A stretch of 64,000 nt of DNA. Origin: Apteryx mantelli. Taxonomy: Eukaryota; Chordata; Aves; Apterygiformes; Apterygidae. Shown piece after piece: positions 1-15,344 of the stretch. Location: NCBI RefSeq assembly GCF_036417845.1, contig NC_089980.1, forward strand, positions 55,550,501 to 55,614,500, in the 5' to 3' direction. The translations under genes were made by a program, and so were the position numbers. Each line of letters opens with the position of its first letter. The first letter of the stretch is position 1. The notes under the pieces were generated by a model. The model ran no database searches, was not told where the DNA came from, and worked only from the letters and a program-made list of their open reading frames with translations.

Positions 1-4701
<4,701 letters not shown>

Positions 4702-5515
4702 TTTGGAGGGGCAGGCTCTGGTGCCCTCGCTTGCCTCCCCCTTGTCTCTCTTTCGAGGGGAAAGGGGAAAGTGTCTCTCGGGGGAAGGAAAAAATGTAAG
4801 CGGCCAAAGCCGCTTGTCCCAGCAGAGCTGGAAGAGTTAGTGTCACGGTTTCCTTCTTTCAGGAGTGTCTCTGATTTTTTTTTCCCCCGTCGATGTCTCT
4901 AGGTGCAGCCTCTCGGTGACTGACAGCTCTTTTGAATGGCAAAAGAAAAAGAAAAAAAAAAAGGTTAAGATTATCTGCTAAACTCTTTTTCTTTCCCAAT
5001 CCACGGTGATCCTCCTTTTCGCCAGCAAAAATAAAAATAAAAACAACTTAATTCCCAACAGAGGCAGAGAAAAGGCTTCCCAAGGAAGATTAAAAATCAG
5101 CGATCTGGAAATCCCTGCAGACGAAGCGGCGGACGAGGCGGCGGCGGCGGCGATAATTCCCGGTGCGGTGAGATGCGGGGAGCGGCTCTGCGCGGCTCCG
5201 CGCGGCTCCGCACGCCCTGCGCACGTCGGGGCTGGTAGGTGTCAAACGGCAGCAGCGGCTTGCAGGTCACGTTGGAGCCTCGATCCCCTTTTCTTTAATT
5301 TTTTTTTTTTTTTTTTTTTTTTTTTTGCAAAAGAAGCGCAGCTCTCTGTCGTCGCTGTGGGCTTACTTTTGTTTTTAGAGGAATCCCAGCCAACAAAAAT
5401 AAGCTCGTGTCTCAATAGCCGCGCACTGAGCGTGTCCGGGTGTGCTCCTACGGGGGGGCTGCGCTGCGCCGTGCCGTGCCTCGGCGGCTCTCTCCGAGTG
5501 TGAAGCGCTAAGGAT
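4702..5515 (-). other. DLL1: DLL1 inferred 5' untranslated leader
   Basis: The stretch lies between the coding start and the position about 27 bases downstream of the TATA box. It contains no ATG on the sense strand. It includes a 28-base A run (T on the plus strand, 5299-5326), five GCG triplets at 5138-5152, and three 10-bp units (agcggctctg, then cgcggctccg twice) at 5181-5210. The transcription start and the absence of a leader intron are inferred. Confidence 0.55.
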
Positions 5516-5541
5516 CTGCCTCTCCTCGGGCGCCTGCCTCC

Positions 5542-5549
5542 CTTATATC
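5542..5549 (-). promoter_or_regulatory. DLL1: TATA box of DLL1
   Basis: On the minus strand this reads GATATAAGG in a GC-rich setting, with the ATG-free leader beginning just downstream. That places initiation near 5512-5518. Inferred from sequence and position only. Confidence 0.6.
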
Positions 5550-5550
5550 C

Positions 5551-6350
5551 CGCCGGCCGCCTGCATGCCTGATGAGATGCAAATGAGCAGCCCCCCAATC
5601 TGGCTGGAGCTGTCACAAAGGAGCCACTTTTCCAAACCCTCCTCTCAATGGATCGCCAAATGGTCAGTGAGCTGTAAAATGTGCAACCCTCCTCCCCCTC
5701 CCCTCCGCGCTCACACAACGTGCTCATTTACATTCCTGCAAATTTGGTAACCGCAAGCATCCCCCTTCTGCTCCGGGGAGAGGGTAACAATCCCTCTGCC
5801 CCGGAGAGAGGCAGCGCAACACGCTCCGGCGAGAAACCAGCCCCGGCGGCTGCGAGCTGTGATAACCTCTCGAAACGTGCAAAGTACCGCCGTGCCCCCA
5901 AAAAGTAACTTGGTGATCGCGACCATTTCCAAGGGGCTTCTGCAGCTTTAAAGGGACGGGGGTGGGGGCGAGTCGGCTCGCCACAACAAGGGAAAGTTGA
6001 TCCCTTTAAATTCACACCATATTTCCCCTGGCGTGACCGGGATGACGGCGGGGGGGGGGGGGGCGGGGGGCGGGGGGGCGGTCACGGATGAATTTGTGCG
6101 AACCGAGCCCGCGGCTTGCTTTTCCTTTGGCTCCGCTCACAGCACCGGCACGGTCCGGCCGGCGGAGGCGAGCGGGGTCCCGGGGTGCCGGCTGCGCCCT
6201 GGCTCCCGCTGGGGCCGGGGCCGGGGCGGTGCGCGGGCGGCCGCGCCCGCGGAGGATCACTCGCGCACCCGCCTCTGCCCGGCAGCGAAGAGCTAGCCGC
6301 TCCGCCCGGGTCCTACATCCCTGTATGATTATTATCATCATCACCAACAA
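5551..6350. promoter_or_regulatory. DLL1 promoter-proximal region and CpG island
   Basis: This GC-rich block upstream of DLL1 contains a TCF/LEF-like CTTTGTG (minus strand, 5614-5620) and a T-box half-site GGTGTGAA (minus strand, 6011-6018). Guanine runs at 6048-6081 could fold as G-quadruplex. No open frame here is credible. Confidence 0.45.
5577..5584. promoter_or_regulatory. Octamer (POU) site upstream of the DLL1 TATA box
   Basis: A perfect ATGCAAAT lies about 30 bases upstream of the TATA box. POU factors of the Brn class work with proneural bHLH proteins at Delta1 enhancers in mouse, so a promoter-proximal octamer is plausible. A second perfect octamer is at 7080-7087. Confidence 0.45.
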
Positions 6351-6354
6351 CCTC

Positions 6355-7250
6355 TCCCTCTCTCTCTCTCTTTTTTTTTTTTCCTCCTTCAGCTTAGTAA
6401 AAAGTGAGTTTGGTGTGTGTCGTTCGCGTGGCTGTCATTAAGGCCGTTTGTTATTGTGTGAGGGCTGAATCAGTTAGCTCTTTGTGCTCTCAGCTGTATG
6501 GTAATGTAGACAGCACCTGCTCCCTGCACAATGCGAGGGAGAGAAAGAGCTCCCCTCGGCGCACGCTACTGCCTCTACAACAATGTCCGCACATTTTTTA
6601 AAGAAATCCCTTCCAGCACTTCCCCCCTCCGTAAAAAAAAAGAAAAAAACTTTACACCAACCGTCACCTTATTTTTTCACATATCCATCAGACACTAGAA
6701 CTTTTGTTTTGATCTTAAAAACATGGAAAGGAGTTTACTGGTATGGTGGAAGAGGGGTAAGAGAAGATTACCGTTTGGGCAGTTTCTTAACGATGGATGG
6801 AAGTGGAGGATAAAAGTTTTTGGGCGACTCTGTCATGTCACTCGAAGCAGGGTTTTCCACTTTGTTCGGGCCCTCTGTTAAACACCTTCGGTAGGCGCAG
6901 GCGGATTCATTAGGATGCAAGGTGTAACTGTCTCTGTAAATGTCATTTTAATTGTAACAGCTCATTTCAGCACAGATTAAGCTTGTGTGCGAAAGGAGAG
7001 GATTTGGCTACAATAACCTCACTGTAGGTATGCCGTATTAAAAGCCTTATTATGGCGACTTTATTGGGTTGAAACGTGCATTTGCATGGCAAAATGTGAC
7101 TTTCATTGAAGCAGATGTCTTGATCACAAATTATCTTACAATGCACTGAAAAAAATCTTAAAGACTTCTTAAAGTAAAAGCATTGGGTAATACCAATTAA
7201 AAGAAAATCACTAATGAGTTCATTCAGCCCAGCTCCTCTTGGCTGTTACA
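6355..7250. promoter_or_regulatory. AT-rich intergenic block with neural/mesodermal motif cluster, candidate Delta1 enhancer
   Basis: Between two GC islands this block carries CAGCTG followed after one base by ATGGTAAT (6491-6505), a CACCTG E-box just beyond, CTTTGTT at 6860-6866, and a perfect octamer at 7080-7087 beside AT-rich homeobox-like sequence. Mouse Dll1 is controlled by upstream neural enhancers and a mesodermal enhancer in the comparable place. Assignment to a named enhancer would need an alignment. Confidence 0.4.
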
Positions 7251-8480
7251 GGACTGTAGCTGTGCACGTCCATTTACTGGGGGGTTGTGACAGCCACCCC
7301 AAACCTAGGCAGGTACCCTTGGCGCTTAAATAAGCAGGCAGACTTTTGCAACATTTCACCGCTCTGCGTGCGTGGCCTTTAAATATAATTTTGGTCGAAC
7401 GAGAGCTCTATATTCGGGTATCCCTCTCTTCCTCTCCCTCCTCCCCCCCCCCCGGCCCCCATTCGCCGACCTCGATGCTTAAGCAAAAGCTCAAATGCGC
7501 AGGAATGTTTGTTTTTACCCCAGAGTTATGTCTGGGCAAACCCAGGAGCCGCGATGCCTGCCCGGGGGAGGCCTGGCCCGGCGAGCGGAGGCGCAGATCC
7601 GCCCCCGCGCTGCCGCGCCTCTCAACCAGGGGGCCTGTGGGCGCGTTAACCAGCGCACCGCACAGCAACGCCGGCTTTAATTGTAAATTGCTTTTGCCAC
7701 CTAGCGTCAATATCTCTTCAAGTGGCTTGCCGCTGCTTCGGAAACTTTGCTGCGGCGTTATCCCCAGGACAGAGAGGGAGAGGGGGGAAAATAACCACTT
7801 CGTATAGAGTTTACCAAGGAAGTGGGGCGGGGGGGGGCGGGCAATGTCTGTATTGAAATTTGGGGGTCGCCCGTCGGTGGAGGTGAGAAGTGATATATCA
7901 CCACGGATCTTTTAATCTGCGTGAGAGAGAAACTTGGTCCATTAGCATCCTCTTGCTTAAAAAAATGGAAATAAAAAGTTACACGCACGAGGGCTTTAAC
8001 CTTGGGGGGAGGGGGGGAGGACCCGAAAAAACTTGCCCCAAATCCTTAACAACCCCCCTTCGGTACCGAGTATTTGTTAAATTGACGTGGCACAGATTTC
8101 TCGATTACCGCTGCCGAGCGTGACTGAAAGGCGCCGTGAGAGCCGGCAGGATCCTGCCCACGGCGCTCATTCTTCTCCGGCTTAATTTATGCCACGCGAT
8201 TCTGTATTGGGGAAATCAAGCAGAAAGCTCCTTTTTCTGCTTTTTTCCCCCCTCTCCCTCTCTCTTTCAGATGCTGGGCTAACGGGGAGACTGTTTAACT
8301 TAAGTGTTTCTATAGGAGGCTGTTGTAGTTTAACTCCTGCCCACCAGTAGCTGAGGCGAACAAAGGAGGGACTCGAGGTCTAACTATTCATCCATTCTCT
8401 GCACTTTAATTTTCATTGATTTTGAAGACAAGGGGAGCCCTTAGGGATTCTCGCTGAAGGGGGATGACACGCCTTTAGAC
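7251..8480. other. Intergenic DLL1-FAM120B stretch, mixed composition
   Basis: The block holds a C-rich run at 7441-7455, a GC-rich patch to 7660, and AT-rich sequence after 7880. A strong polypyrimidine tract ending in cag near 8270 could act as a splice acceptor for an unannotated transcript, but no exon is evident. No coding gene recognised. Confidence 0.5.
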
Positions 8481-9350
8481 GCGATCAGCCCCCTAGCCAG
8501 CCATCTGCTCCTAACCAAATGGCGCTTTTTCGCTCCCAACCGCGTGTCTCCGCACCGCGCTCGCCCGCGGCCCCCTGCGGCCCCCCGCGCCGCGCCGCCC
8601 TCGCGGTGTTAACCGCGCCCGCGCACCGCCGCGGGCCGCGAGCTGCGCTCCCGGCGCAGGCGGCCGGACCCGCGCGACGCCGGGCCGGGCTGCGCGCCCC
8701 GTCGGGGCGCCGGGGCCGGGGCCGGGGCCCTCCCGCTGCCCGGTGGGGCACGGTGCTCCCCGGCTGGCGCGGCCCCGCTGCCCCGAGCTGGTCCCGTCGC
8801 CGTCACGACGGGCGCCCTCGTCCCCGGGCAAGCATTTGCCGTCCCGCCGCACAGGAGCCGAAAGCTCCCGGTCCGCCGCAGCTCGTCTTTCCAAACAAGC
8901 CAGATTATGCGGAAAAAGTCGCTTCAAAGAGGAGCTGTTAATTAGGGCAGCGCGCTCCGGTCCCTGGCGTGCGACCCTGTTTTTTCCCCGGGACGGAGGG
9001 CTGCGGGCATATGGCGAATGGTGCGGCGGCGGCCGGCGCTGTACGTGTGGAGCTATGTGTAGCCGAGTGTGCATAATATTTTAATTAGGCCTGCAGTCCC
9101 CACGGAGGTATGTGTGCGCCGCTGCCCCTCCGACACGACCCGCACGGCGCGCCCCCCGGCCGGGGCGGGCTGGGGGCAGGCGGGGCACCGGGGCTCTGCG
9201 CCCCCGGCCGGCGCCGCCGGGCTCGGCGGCGGGCACGGGGCGCTGCTCCGGGCGCCGGGGCCGGGGCGAGGGTCCCCGGGGCGCCCCGCTGCCCCCATCC
9301 CAGCGGGTGGGCTGGGGCAGGGGGGGCGCAGCCCCGAGAGGGGCTCCCAT
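8480..9350. promoter_or_regulatory. Orphan CpG island between DLL1 and FAM120B
   Basis: Nearly 900 bp of very CpG-dense sequence sits about 3 kb from either gene start. It includes three GGGGCC hexamers at 8712-8729 and an AT-rich interlude around 8880-8945. Open frames occur in several frames on both strands, as expected from GC content, and none resembles a protein. It could be a promoter for a noncoding RNA or a Polycomb-type island of a developmental gene. Confidence 0.5.
8712..8729 (+). repeat. Three GGGGCC hexamers
   Basis: Exact tandem copies inside the orphan CpG island. This motif class can form G-quadruplexes and expand, but three units is short. Confidence 0.85.
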
Positions 9351-9399
9351 GTGCTTTCCGTGTGCGGGGGGTGGGGGTGGGGATTAAGAAGTTTAGCAT

Positions 9400-9610
9400 G
9401 TAGGTTAGCCCAAAGTTGCAAAGGCATGTGCTGATTAGAATAAGAAAGGGCAGTCGCGTGGCTCAGCTGGCACACAGAGAGGCCAGATGATAGATAAGCA
9501 GCTCTGGGCCTTCCCTCCCCCCCATCCCCCTTTTTCAAATCGCAAATCATCTGCTGCAGCCCTATCCTAGCCCCTAATTTTCATAACAATGGTTGTATGT
9601 TTACCTGTGA
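9400..9610. promoter_or_regulatory. Candidate conserved element with SOX, GATA and E-box sites
   Basis: After the GC island the sequence turns balanced and contains AGATAAG (9492-9498), CATCTG E-box sequence near 9548, and the perfect SOX site AACAATGG (9585-9592). It looks like a regulatory block, but motif matches alone are weak evidence. Confidence 0.35.
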
Positions 9611-11230
9611 TCCTAGAACCGACGGGGCATTCCTTTGTCTCCCGATGAGATTACCGCAGCCAGCTGCTCTCCGAGCCTTCCCTGGGCAAATCTGAAAGTG
9701 GCCCCTATATGTGTTTTACTGATTTCACACGAGGGGAAAGCTAGCGCTCCCTCCCCCTCCTCTGCGCTACTTGTTTGGGTTTGTTCCCTGGCTTGTTTCC
9801 GACGTGATTTTGCTTGTGAGGAACTGCCATGGATAAAATTGGCCACTTGTGTGTGTGCGTGGGCGGGTGTATGGGTGTGCGTGCTGTCGGCCTCTTTCCT
9901 CCCCTTTTAGCCCCAAACTCGTTTCCCCAACACACTCACGATCTTACCTCTACTAGAAACCACTGACTGCATTTGGTCGAGGTGACCTTCTGAGTCCTTA
10001 CCAGCCTGAAGCAACCTGTCATCCTAAGAATTATCCTATGCTCCAGCACCCCATCTGTCCCGTCAGGCACCCGGCATAACCCCACGGCTTGCCTCGGTGC
10101 GGGCGTCACAGAGCAGAGAGGGGATGACTTGGCTAAATTTGTGTACGTGAGGAAAAAACATCTGTTACAGCATTTCTCAGAAAAATGTTTTGCACTCCAG
10201 CTAGAAGATTTTGCTGGATGGCTGGAAATATTCCTGTCATTGATATCCAACTTCAGTAGCAACACTGCCTGTGTTCACCAGTTCCTATAGGGAAAACTCC
10301 TCTTCCCTGTTCCCTGGTTTAATTAATCATAGTCTTAAGCCAGAATGAACTCCTAACGGTATCTGCACAGACCACTCTTCCCCTATGACTGCCAACACAG
10401 CGTGCTGCTGTACTGTGCTGCACTTCATGCATGAAGGCTTTTTCTGCTCCCCTGTGGCCTGCAGTCCCCCTTGCACGGTGTGCACATCTTGTGTATTATG
10501 TGCTCGCTGCAATGCAAAACCTGCTGGAAATTAACTTGGGGAAGGGGGGTGTTTGATAGTATGTTTCCAGGGCCTTCTGAGCCACTTCCAGTCCGCCTTG
10601 TTTTTCCTTCTTTTCTGCATCTCTCTGCGCCTAAGATGTGCGGGGGGGGGGGGGGGGGGGGAGGAGGGAGAAGAAGGGGGCAGAAACTACTTTGCAGAAG
10701 GTGATTATGAAAAAGAGGATGGGTATGGATGGGGCAGGCCTGTGCTTTTGGAAATGCTCTCCTCTTTTCTGAGAGCATCTGCCCGGAGATGAACAGATGT
10801 GGGCACCTGCAGTGACAGGCCACATATGCTCCGTCCTATTCACAGGCATTCAGACTTGGCTACAATGGTGAGGCTTTGTGTACACAGAGTCACCAAATAT
10901 ATTAATCTGTGCTCCCCAGAGCACTGCTCTGTTTAATTTTTCACCAGCAATAACATCTGATCTAATCCTTCCAGCGGCTCCCCAAAGTGCCTCTTTTCCC
11001 CCTGAAAATATGTGAAGTTACTCAGGTCTCCACCTGTTGCCTGCAGGGTGGAAGTGGGTCGCGAACCCGGAGAGGCCCTGGCACGCCTGTAACCAGTTTA
11101 TCCCGGCCTGCTGCTGAGAGCACACGCCGGCAGAGCGCGGCGAGGCAGGGAACACAGGGGTAAGATGGGGGCACCCCTTCAGTTTTAATTACCAAAGGAA
11201 ACCGAGCAAATCTGCCCCCCTTCCCATTCC
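9611..11230. other. Intergenic stretch, low-complexity tracts
   Basis: The stretch contains a GT-rich tract around 9848-9885, a guanine run of about 20 at 10640-10661, and otherwise unremarkable mixed sequence. No gene recognised. Confidence 0.5.
10640..10661 (+). repeat. Poly-G tract, about 20 bases
   Basis: A guanine homopolymer between the two genes, likely unstable in length and prone to sequencing error. Confidence 0.9.
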
Positions 11231-11640
11231 TCCCCCGTTCCCGTTAAAACTGCCTACAAGGTTCCCCATAGATCGCTTTGTATATCAAGCTCTAGTGGTT
11301 ATTATAAACATCGGTCAATAGACCACGCAGCCAAAAGGTAACATAAATCTCAGATGTAAGACTTAGATTTTTTCAAACAATTTTGGTGCGCGACTCTTTC
11401 ATCTGATCATCTCTTATTCTGTTTTGATTTGTTTTCGGGCACAATGAGCCCTTTGGTCCCATTGTGGCCCGCACAATGCGCACGGACACCAGACTGTGAA
11501 TGAAGACAGAAGCAGTTCAAACAAACCAGGCCCTTTCTTTCCTCTCTCCCCATTGTAATATGAATGGGCCTGCTGCAATCGGCTGCTAGGAAACACTCCT
11601 TTTAAAGCCCACTACGGGGACGGCGAGAAAGGGACCCCAA
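11231..11640. promoter_or_regulatory. Candidate intergenic enhancer with SOX-site cluster
   Basis: SOX cores ACAATG (11441-11446), CATTGT (11460-11465), ACAATG (11473-11478) and CATTGT (11551-11556) lie in alternating orientation within 120 bp. The middle pair forms a 7-bp inverted repeat, CATTGTG/CACAATG. The surrounding sequence is balanced in composition and unlike the neighbouring islands. Confidence 0.4.
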
Positions 11641-11849
11641 TAAAAAACGCCCCCCTCAAATGTAACGTGTCAAGGGGAGGGGGCGTACCTGAGCAGCTCG
11701 TTTGGGGGTGTTTTTTAGTCAGCTCTCAGATCCCAAGCAGCCCCCAAGTGATACCTAGCGTATAAGGCTGACCCCTACCCCTGAGAGGCCGAGACAGGAG
11801 CAGCGTTATAAAACAGGCACAATTCGCGCTACAGCATAGCCCACACGGC

Positions 11850-12350
11850 GGCCGGCAGCGATCGTTTCAGGGCGCAACGACCCCTCGGTGCAGCCCCCGC
11901 CCCGCGGGCCCGGGCCTCCCGCCGCCGCCGTGCGCATGCGCGGCCCAGCCCCAGGGAAGCGGAAGCGCCGGCTCGGGTTAGTGCTGGGGGTGCCGTTAGG
12001 CGGGGGTGGGCGGCCGCTTAACGGCCATGTGGCGCGCGCGCGCCGGAGGGGGAGGGGGTTCTCGGGGGCCCCTGGGGGCGGCGGGGGGACCTGCAGCTCC
12101 GGCCGCCGCTCGTAGCACGGCCTGGGCGCCGCAAGGTGTCCTGAGGAAGGGGCTTTCGTCTTCCGGGGCTGGACGCAGCGGTGCCGGCCGCTCCCCCGCA
12201 GCGGCGGGCAGGTGCCGCAGGTCCCTCCACCTGCCTCGGGCAGGCCGCGGGCCCGGCCGCCGCGCCCGGCGCCTCCCGCTGCCGCACCCCTAGCATCGGC
12301 TCCGGGCGGCGGCGCCGCGTGCTCTGCTCCGGGGCCCTTGTGCGGTGTTT
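11850..12350 (+). promoter_or_regulatory. FAM120B: FAM120B CpG-island promoter and probable noncoding first exon
   Basis: A CpG-dense, TATA-less block with an NRF1 palindrome TGCGCATGCGCG at 11931-11942 and an ETS-like GCGGAAGCG just after it. It is the nearest such island upstream of the FAM120B coding exon, whose 5' end is a splice acceptor (ttcttctttcag, exon from 15345), so a separate untranslated first exon is required. Possible donors include the gtgtcc near 12135 and the gtgccg near 12207. The exact exon end cannot be chosen by eye. Confidence 0.6.
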
Positions 12351-15344
12351 TGAGCTGCTGCGTGCGCGTTAAGCGCGCCCGTTGGTGTGCGTGGGGCTGT
12401 GCGCCTCTTTCTACTGCACGTTCACTGAGCGGGTGGGGAGTGGAGAGCTTTGCCCCTAGTCCCTGGTGCTGTGTACTTCGACTAGAGGGCTCTTGTGAGG
12501 GCTGGAGTAGTTTGTTTACACACTTCTGCCCCCAGCGTAACAGTTCTTTGCAGTGTGGCACGTTATTATGAGTGTAGTAAAATCTGCATCTTGGTAGTTG
12601 TTTGCTGACAAGATAAAGTTAGTGACATCTTCTCACTAGCCGTAGTAGGGACCATCTGTCTGAATTTTTGTGTATATGTAAAAATTAGAGGAAAGATATT
12701 TCTAATTATTTCAGTTTGTGGAGAAAACTTAATTTTTTTTCTGCAGAGTCACACACTTGATAGTTATGCAGTTGGGATCTTCTGGTAACCTGAGATCTCC
12801 ATTTTACACAAATAATATTAGAAATAAGTGTCCAGTCTTAAATTATTCATCTACCGTACTGCACAAAATACACATGCTTTTCACTGTAAAGAAGTGGAAG
12901 TTTTCATTAGAAACTTATTACTCCAACATAAAACACTTAAGTCCTTATTTTGCTAACATTATTCACGTATTTAAGGATGAAAGTACTTCTCAAGTCAGCA
13001 GATTTGACTTATTTTCTGTTCTGCTACCCTGACTGATTGGACAGTGATTTCCTTAATATAAGGGTTACAGTTTTGTAGTGAAACAAGATGGATGGCAGAA
13101 TATAAAATCTGTGGGTTTTGTTATGTTTGCATAGAATATGTTTATGATAATAGTATTGAAATGCTTGTGGTGACCAAGCTGTTTGCTTACATGCTAAGTC
13201 ACACAACTTTCTATTGATTAAGCCAAACTAGTACTGGTAATGGAAAATTTTCTGATAATGTCTGTATCATAGACTTGCTTAGATTGTTAGGCAAGAGGAA
13301 TGCTTCAGATACAGGTGTCATAGGGTAGGAGAATGTTTCTATTACCTTATGTATAGCTGGTAAATAATTTACTACACTTCTTCCTCTAGATGTGTAGCTA
13401 CTGAGGACAGAATCTGTACTAAATCATAGCTAAAACTTGCTTGGACACACAGTACATTTCTGCAGAAATAATGCCAGCCATGGCCTACTGTATCTGTGCA
13501 GTGACCTCATATCATTCAGTGTGTCTGCGCGTGTTAGTGTTTGAAAGGCAAGGATCTTCACACTCATTGCTGTTTCTCCATGGAAGGTAATAAAAAGTAA
13601 TAACATACCAATGCTCCAACTGGGATCAGAGGTGCAGCTCTCCTGGTGCAACAAATGGCTGGAATCTTAAGGGCACTCACACGACACTGGAAGTAGCACT
13701 GTACAGAAGTAGCATCCATTACTACACAGTACCTGTGTAGTAATGAAGCAGATTCATATTCATTTATTTCTGGTTTTATTACAGTAATGTCTACTGTGTA
13801 CTCCCAAGTTTATTTTGTATTTATATTCATGTATTTCATACTACTTTCAACTAAAGAGGGTATTCAAAAACAGTCTGTGAAGGGTATTAGATATTTAAAG
13901 CTCTTGAGGAAGAAGAACTCAGAAATACCTTTAAGAGTTGTCAATTCACAATACTGTTGGGAATTCGCCTTCCTTTTTGTATACCCCAGGCACGTATGCT
14001 CTAACGGAACACTCCTGAGACAGCCTGTAATTGAAATGTCAGAAACCAGCAGTGTGAAAAACAGAAAAAATTGTGCCTGTTTAATTAAAACATGGTGAAT
14101 TTCTTAACTGTTTAAGTGAGGAAGGATTTGATGTTTGTGTAAAGTCAAAATAAAAGCAAAACAAAGCTTGTCTCATTGCGTGAGAAAATCAATGTTGTTA
14201 CCTCCAGTTTTGATTGGAAGGTCCTTTAAAATAAAGTAGTGTTGTAGGACAGGAAATTGATGTTGCAGTAGAAGAAAAAGCACATTTAACATTAAGCTGT
14301 GCCAAACTTTTAGGCATTGAGATTTCTAGAAAGAAAAATGGAGGTCAGCAAAGGTTTTAATTTTAACTCACAACTGTCTCCTTATGGAACACGTGTATTG
14401 GTTTATTTGACTTACTCTTAAGCTCTGCCACAGAACTTGGAGGATCTGTATGCTTCAGTCTTTCGGTAGTTATTAAATAAGCAGAAAATAGGCTTATTCC
14501 CTAATTATTTAATTTCTAGCTAATGTTTGCATGCGTGCCTTTTAAAATAGAGAGATTTGAAATTGCTGTGCTTGTTAGAAATCCCATTTAATGTATTACC
14601 TTGACTAGTAATGAAAGCCATATTTGTAGCTTTACTAAGTATAGGTAAACCTATAATTCTTTAAACATGTCTTGAAATTTAATTGTGTCTTCAAATGACA
14701 GGATAGTAAAATGGATTCAATTTCTGTTTCAAAGCAGAACTGACACTACAAAAATTGTATAGGAGTAGAAATACTGCAGCTGGTGCCATATTAATGGACT
14801 ACTGACTGTGAACTCAGATGGCAACTGAGCCATTTGCACACTCAAGGTACAGGGCTGATTTTCAAAGTTATTCAGTATGTGTTTCCGCTGACCAGTTGAA
14901 GGTGCTCATATACATTTAGTGTGAAAATCAGACCATTAATTCCTGTGTTGCATGTTATCAGCTAAGATGTTATAAACTTTTTAATTATATCTACATTTGT
15001 TTTCCTGGAAATGAACACTTTTTATATATTTAACTCTATTCATCTGATTTTTTTAAAGTCATAGTTGTGAAACCCTTTTTGATAATTACAATTTTCACTT
15101 GATAAAAAAACCAGAGGCGGAAGGCAAAGTGCTTTGCAAGGTGAGAGGGCCTTATGTCCAGTTTGCTGAAGGGAAGAAAAGTGGTTCAGACAGTTTAAAG
15201 GCCAGTTTAAATAACACAGCAAGACATTAGCAAAAACAGAAAATTAACTAATTCCGTTTCCAAGCTGCTTTTTTTAACCATAGAATTTCATTGCTTTTCT
15301 TGGTATTATGTTTTAGAATGCTGTTTTTATTTTTCTTCTTTCAG
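12351..15344 (+). other. FAM120B first intron (inferred)
   Basis: AT-rich sequence between the promoter island and the first coding exon. No conserved open frame, RNA gene or transposon was recognised. The 3' end is a good polypyrimidine tract plus cag at 15342-15344. Confidence 0.5.

Noticed and set aside
8485..9550. Several long overlapping open frames on both strands in the orphan island
   Set aside because: All are GC-rich low-complexity peptides, open in multiple frames at once, with no recognisable motif.
11806..12561. 251-codon open frame on the minus strand in the FAM120B CpG island
   Set aside because: The composition is alanine/proline/arginine/glycine as expected for random GC-rich DNA, other frames are equally open, and there is no domain or splice support.
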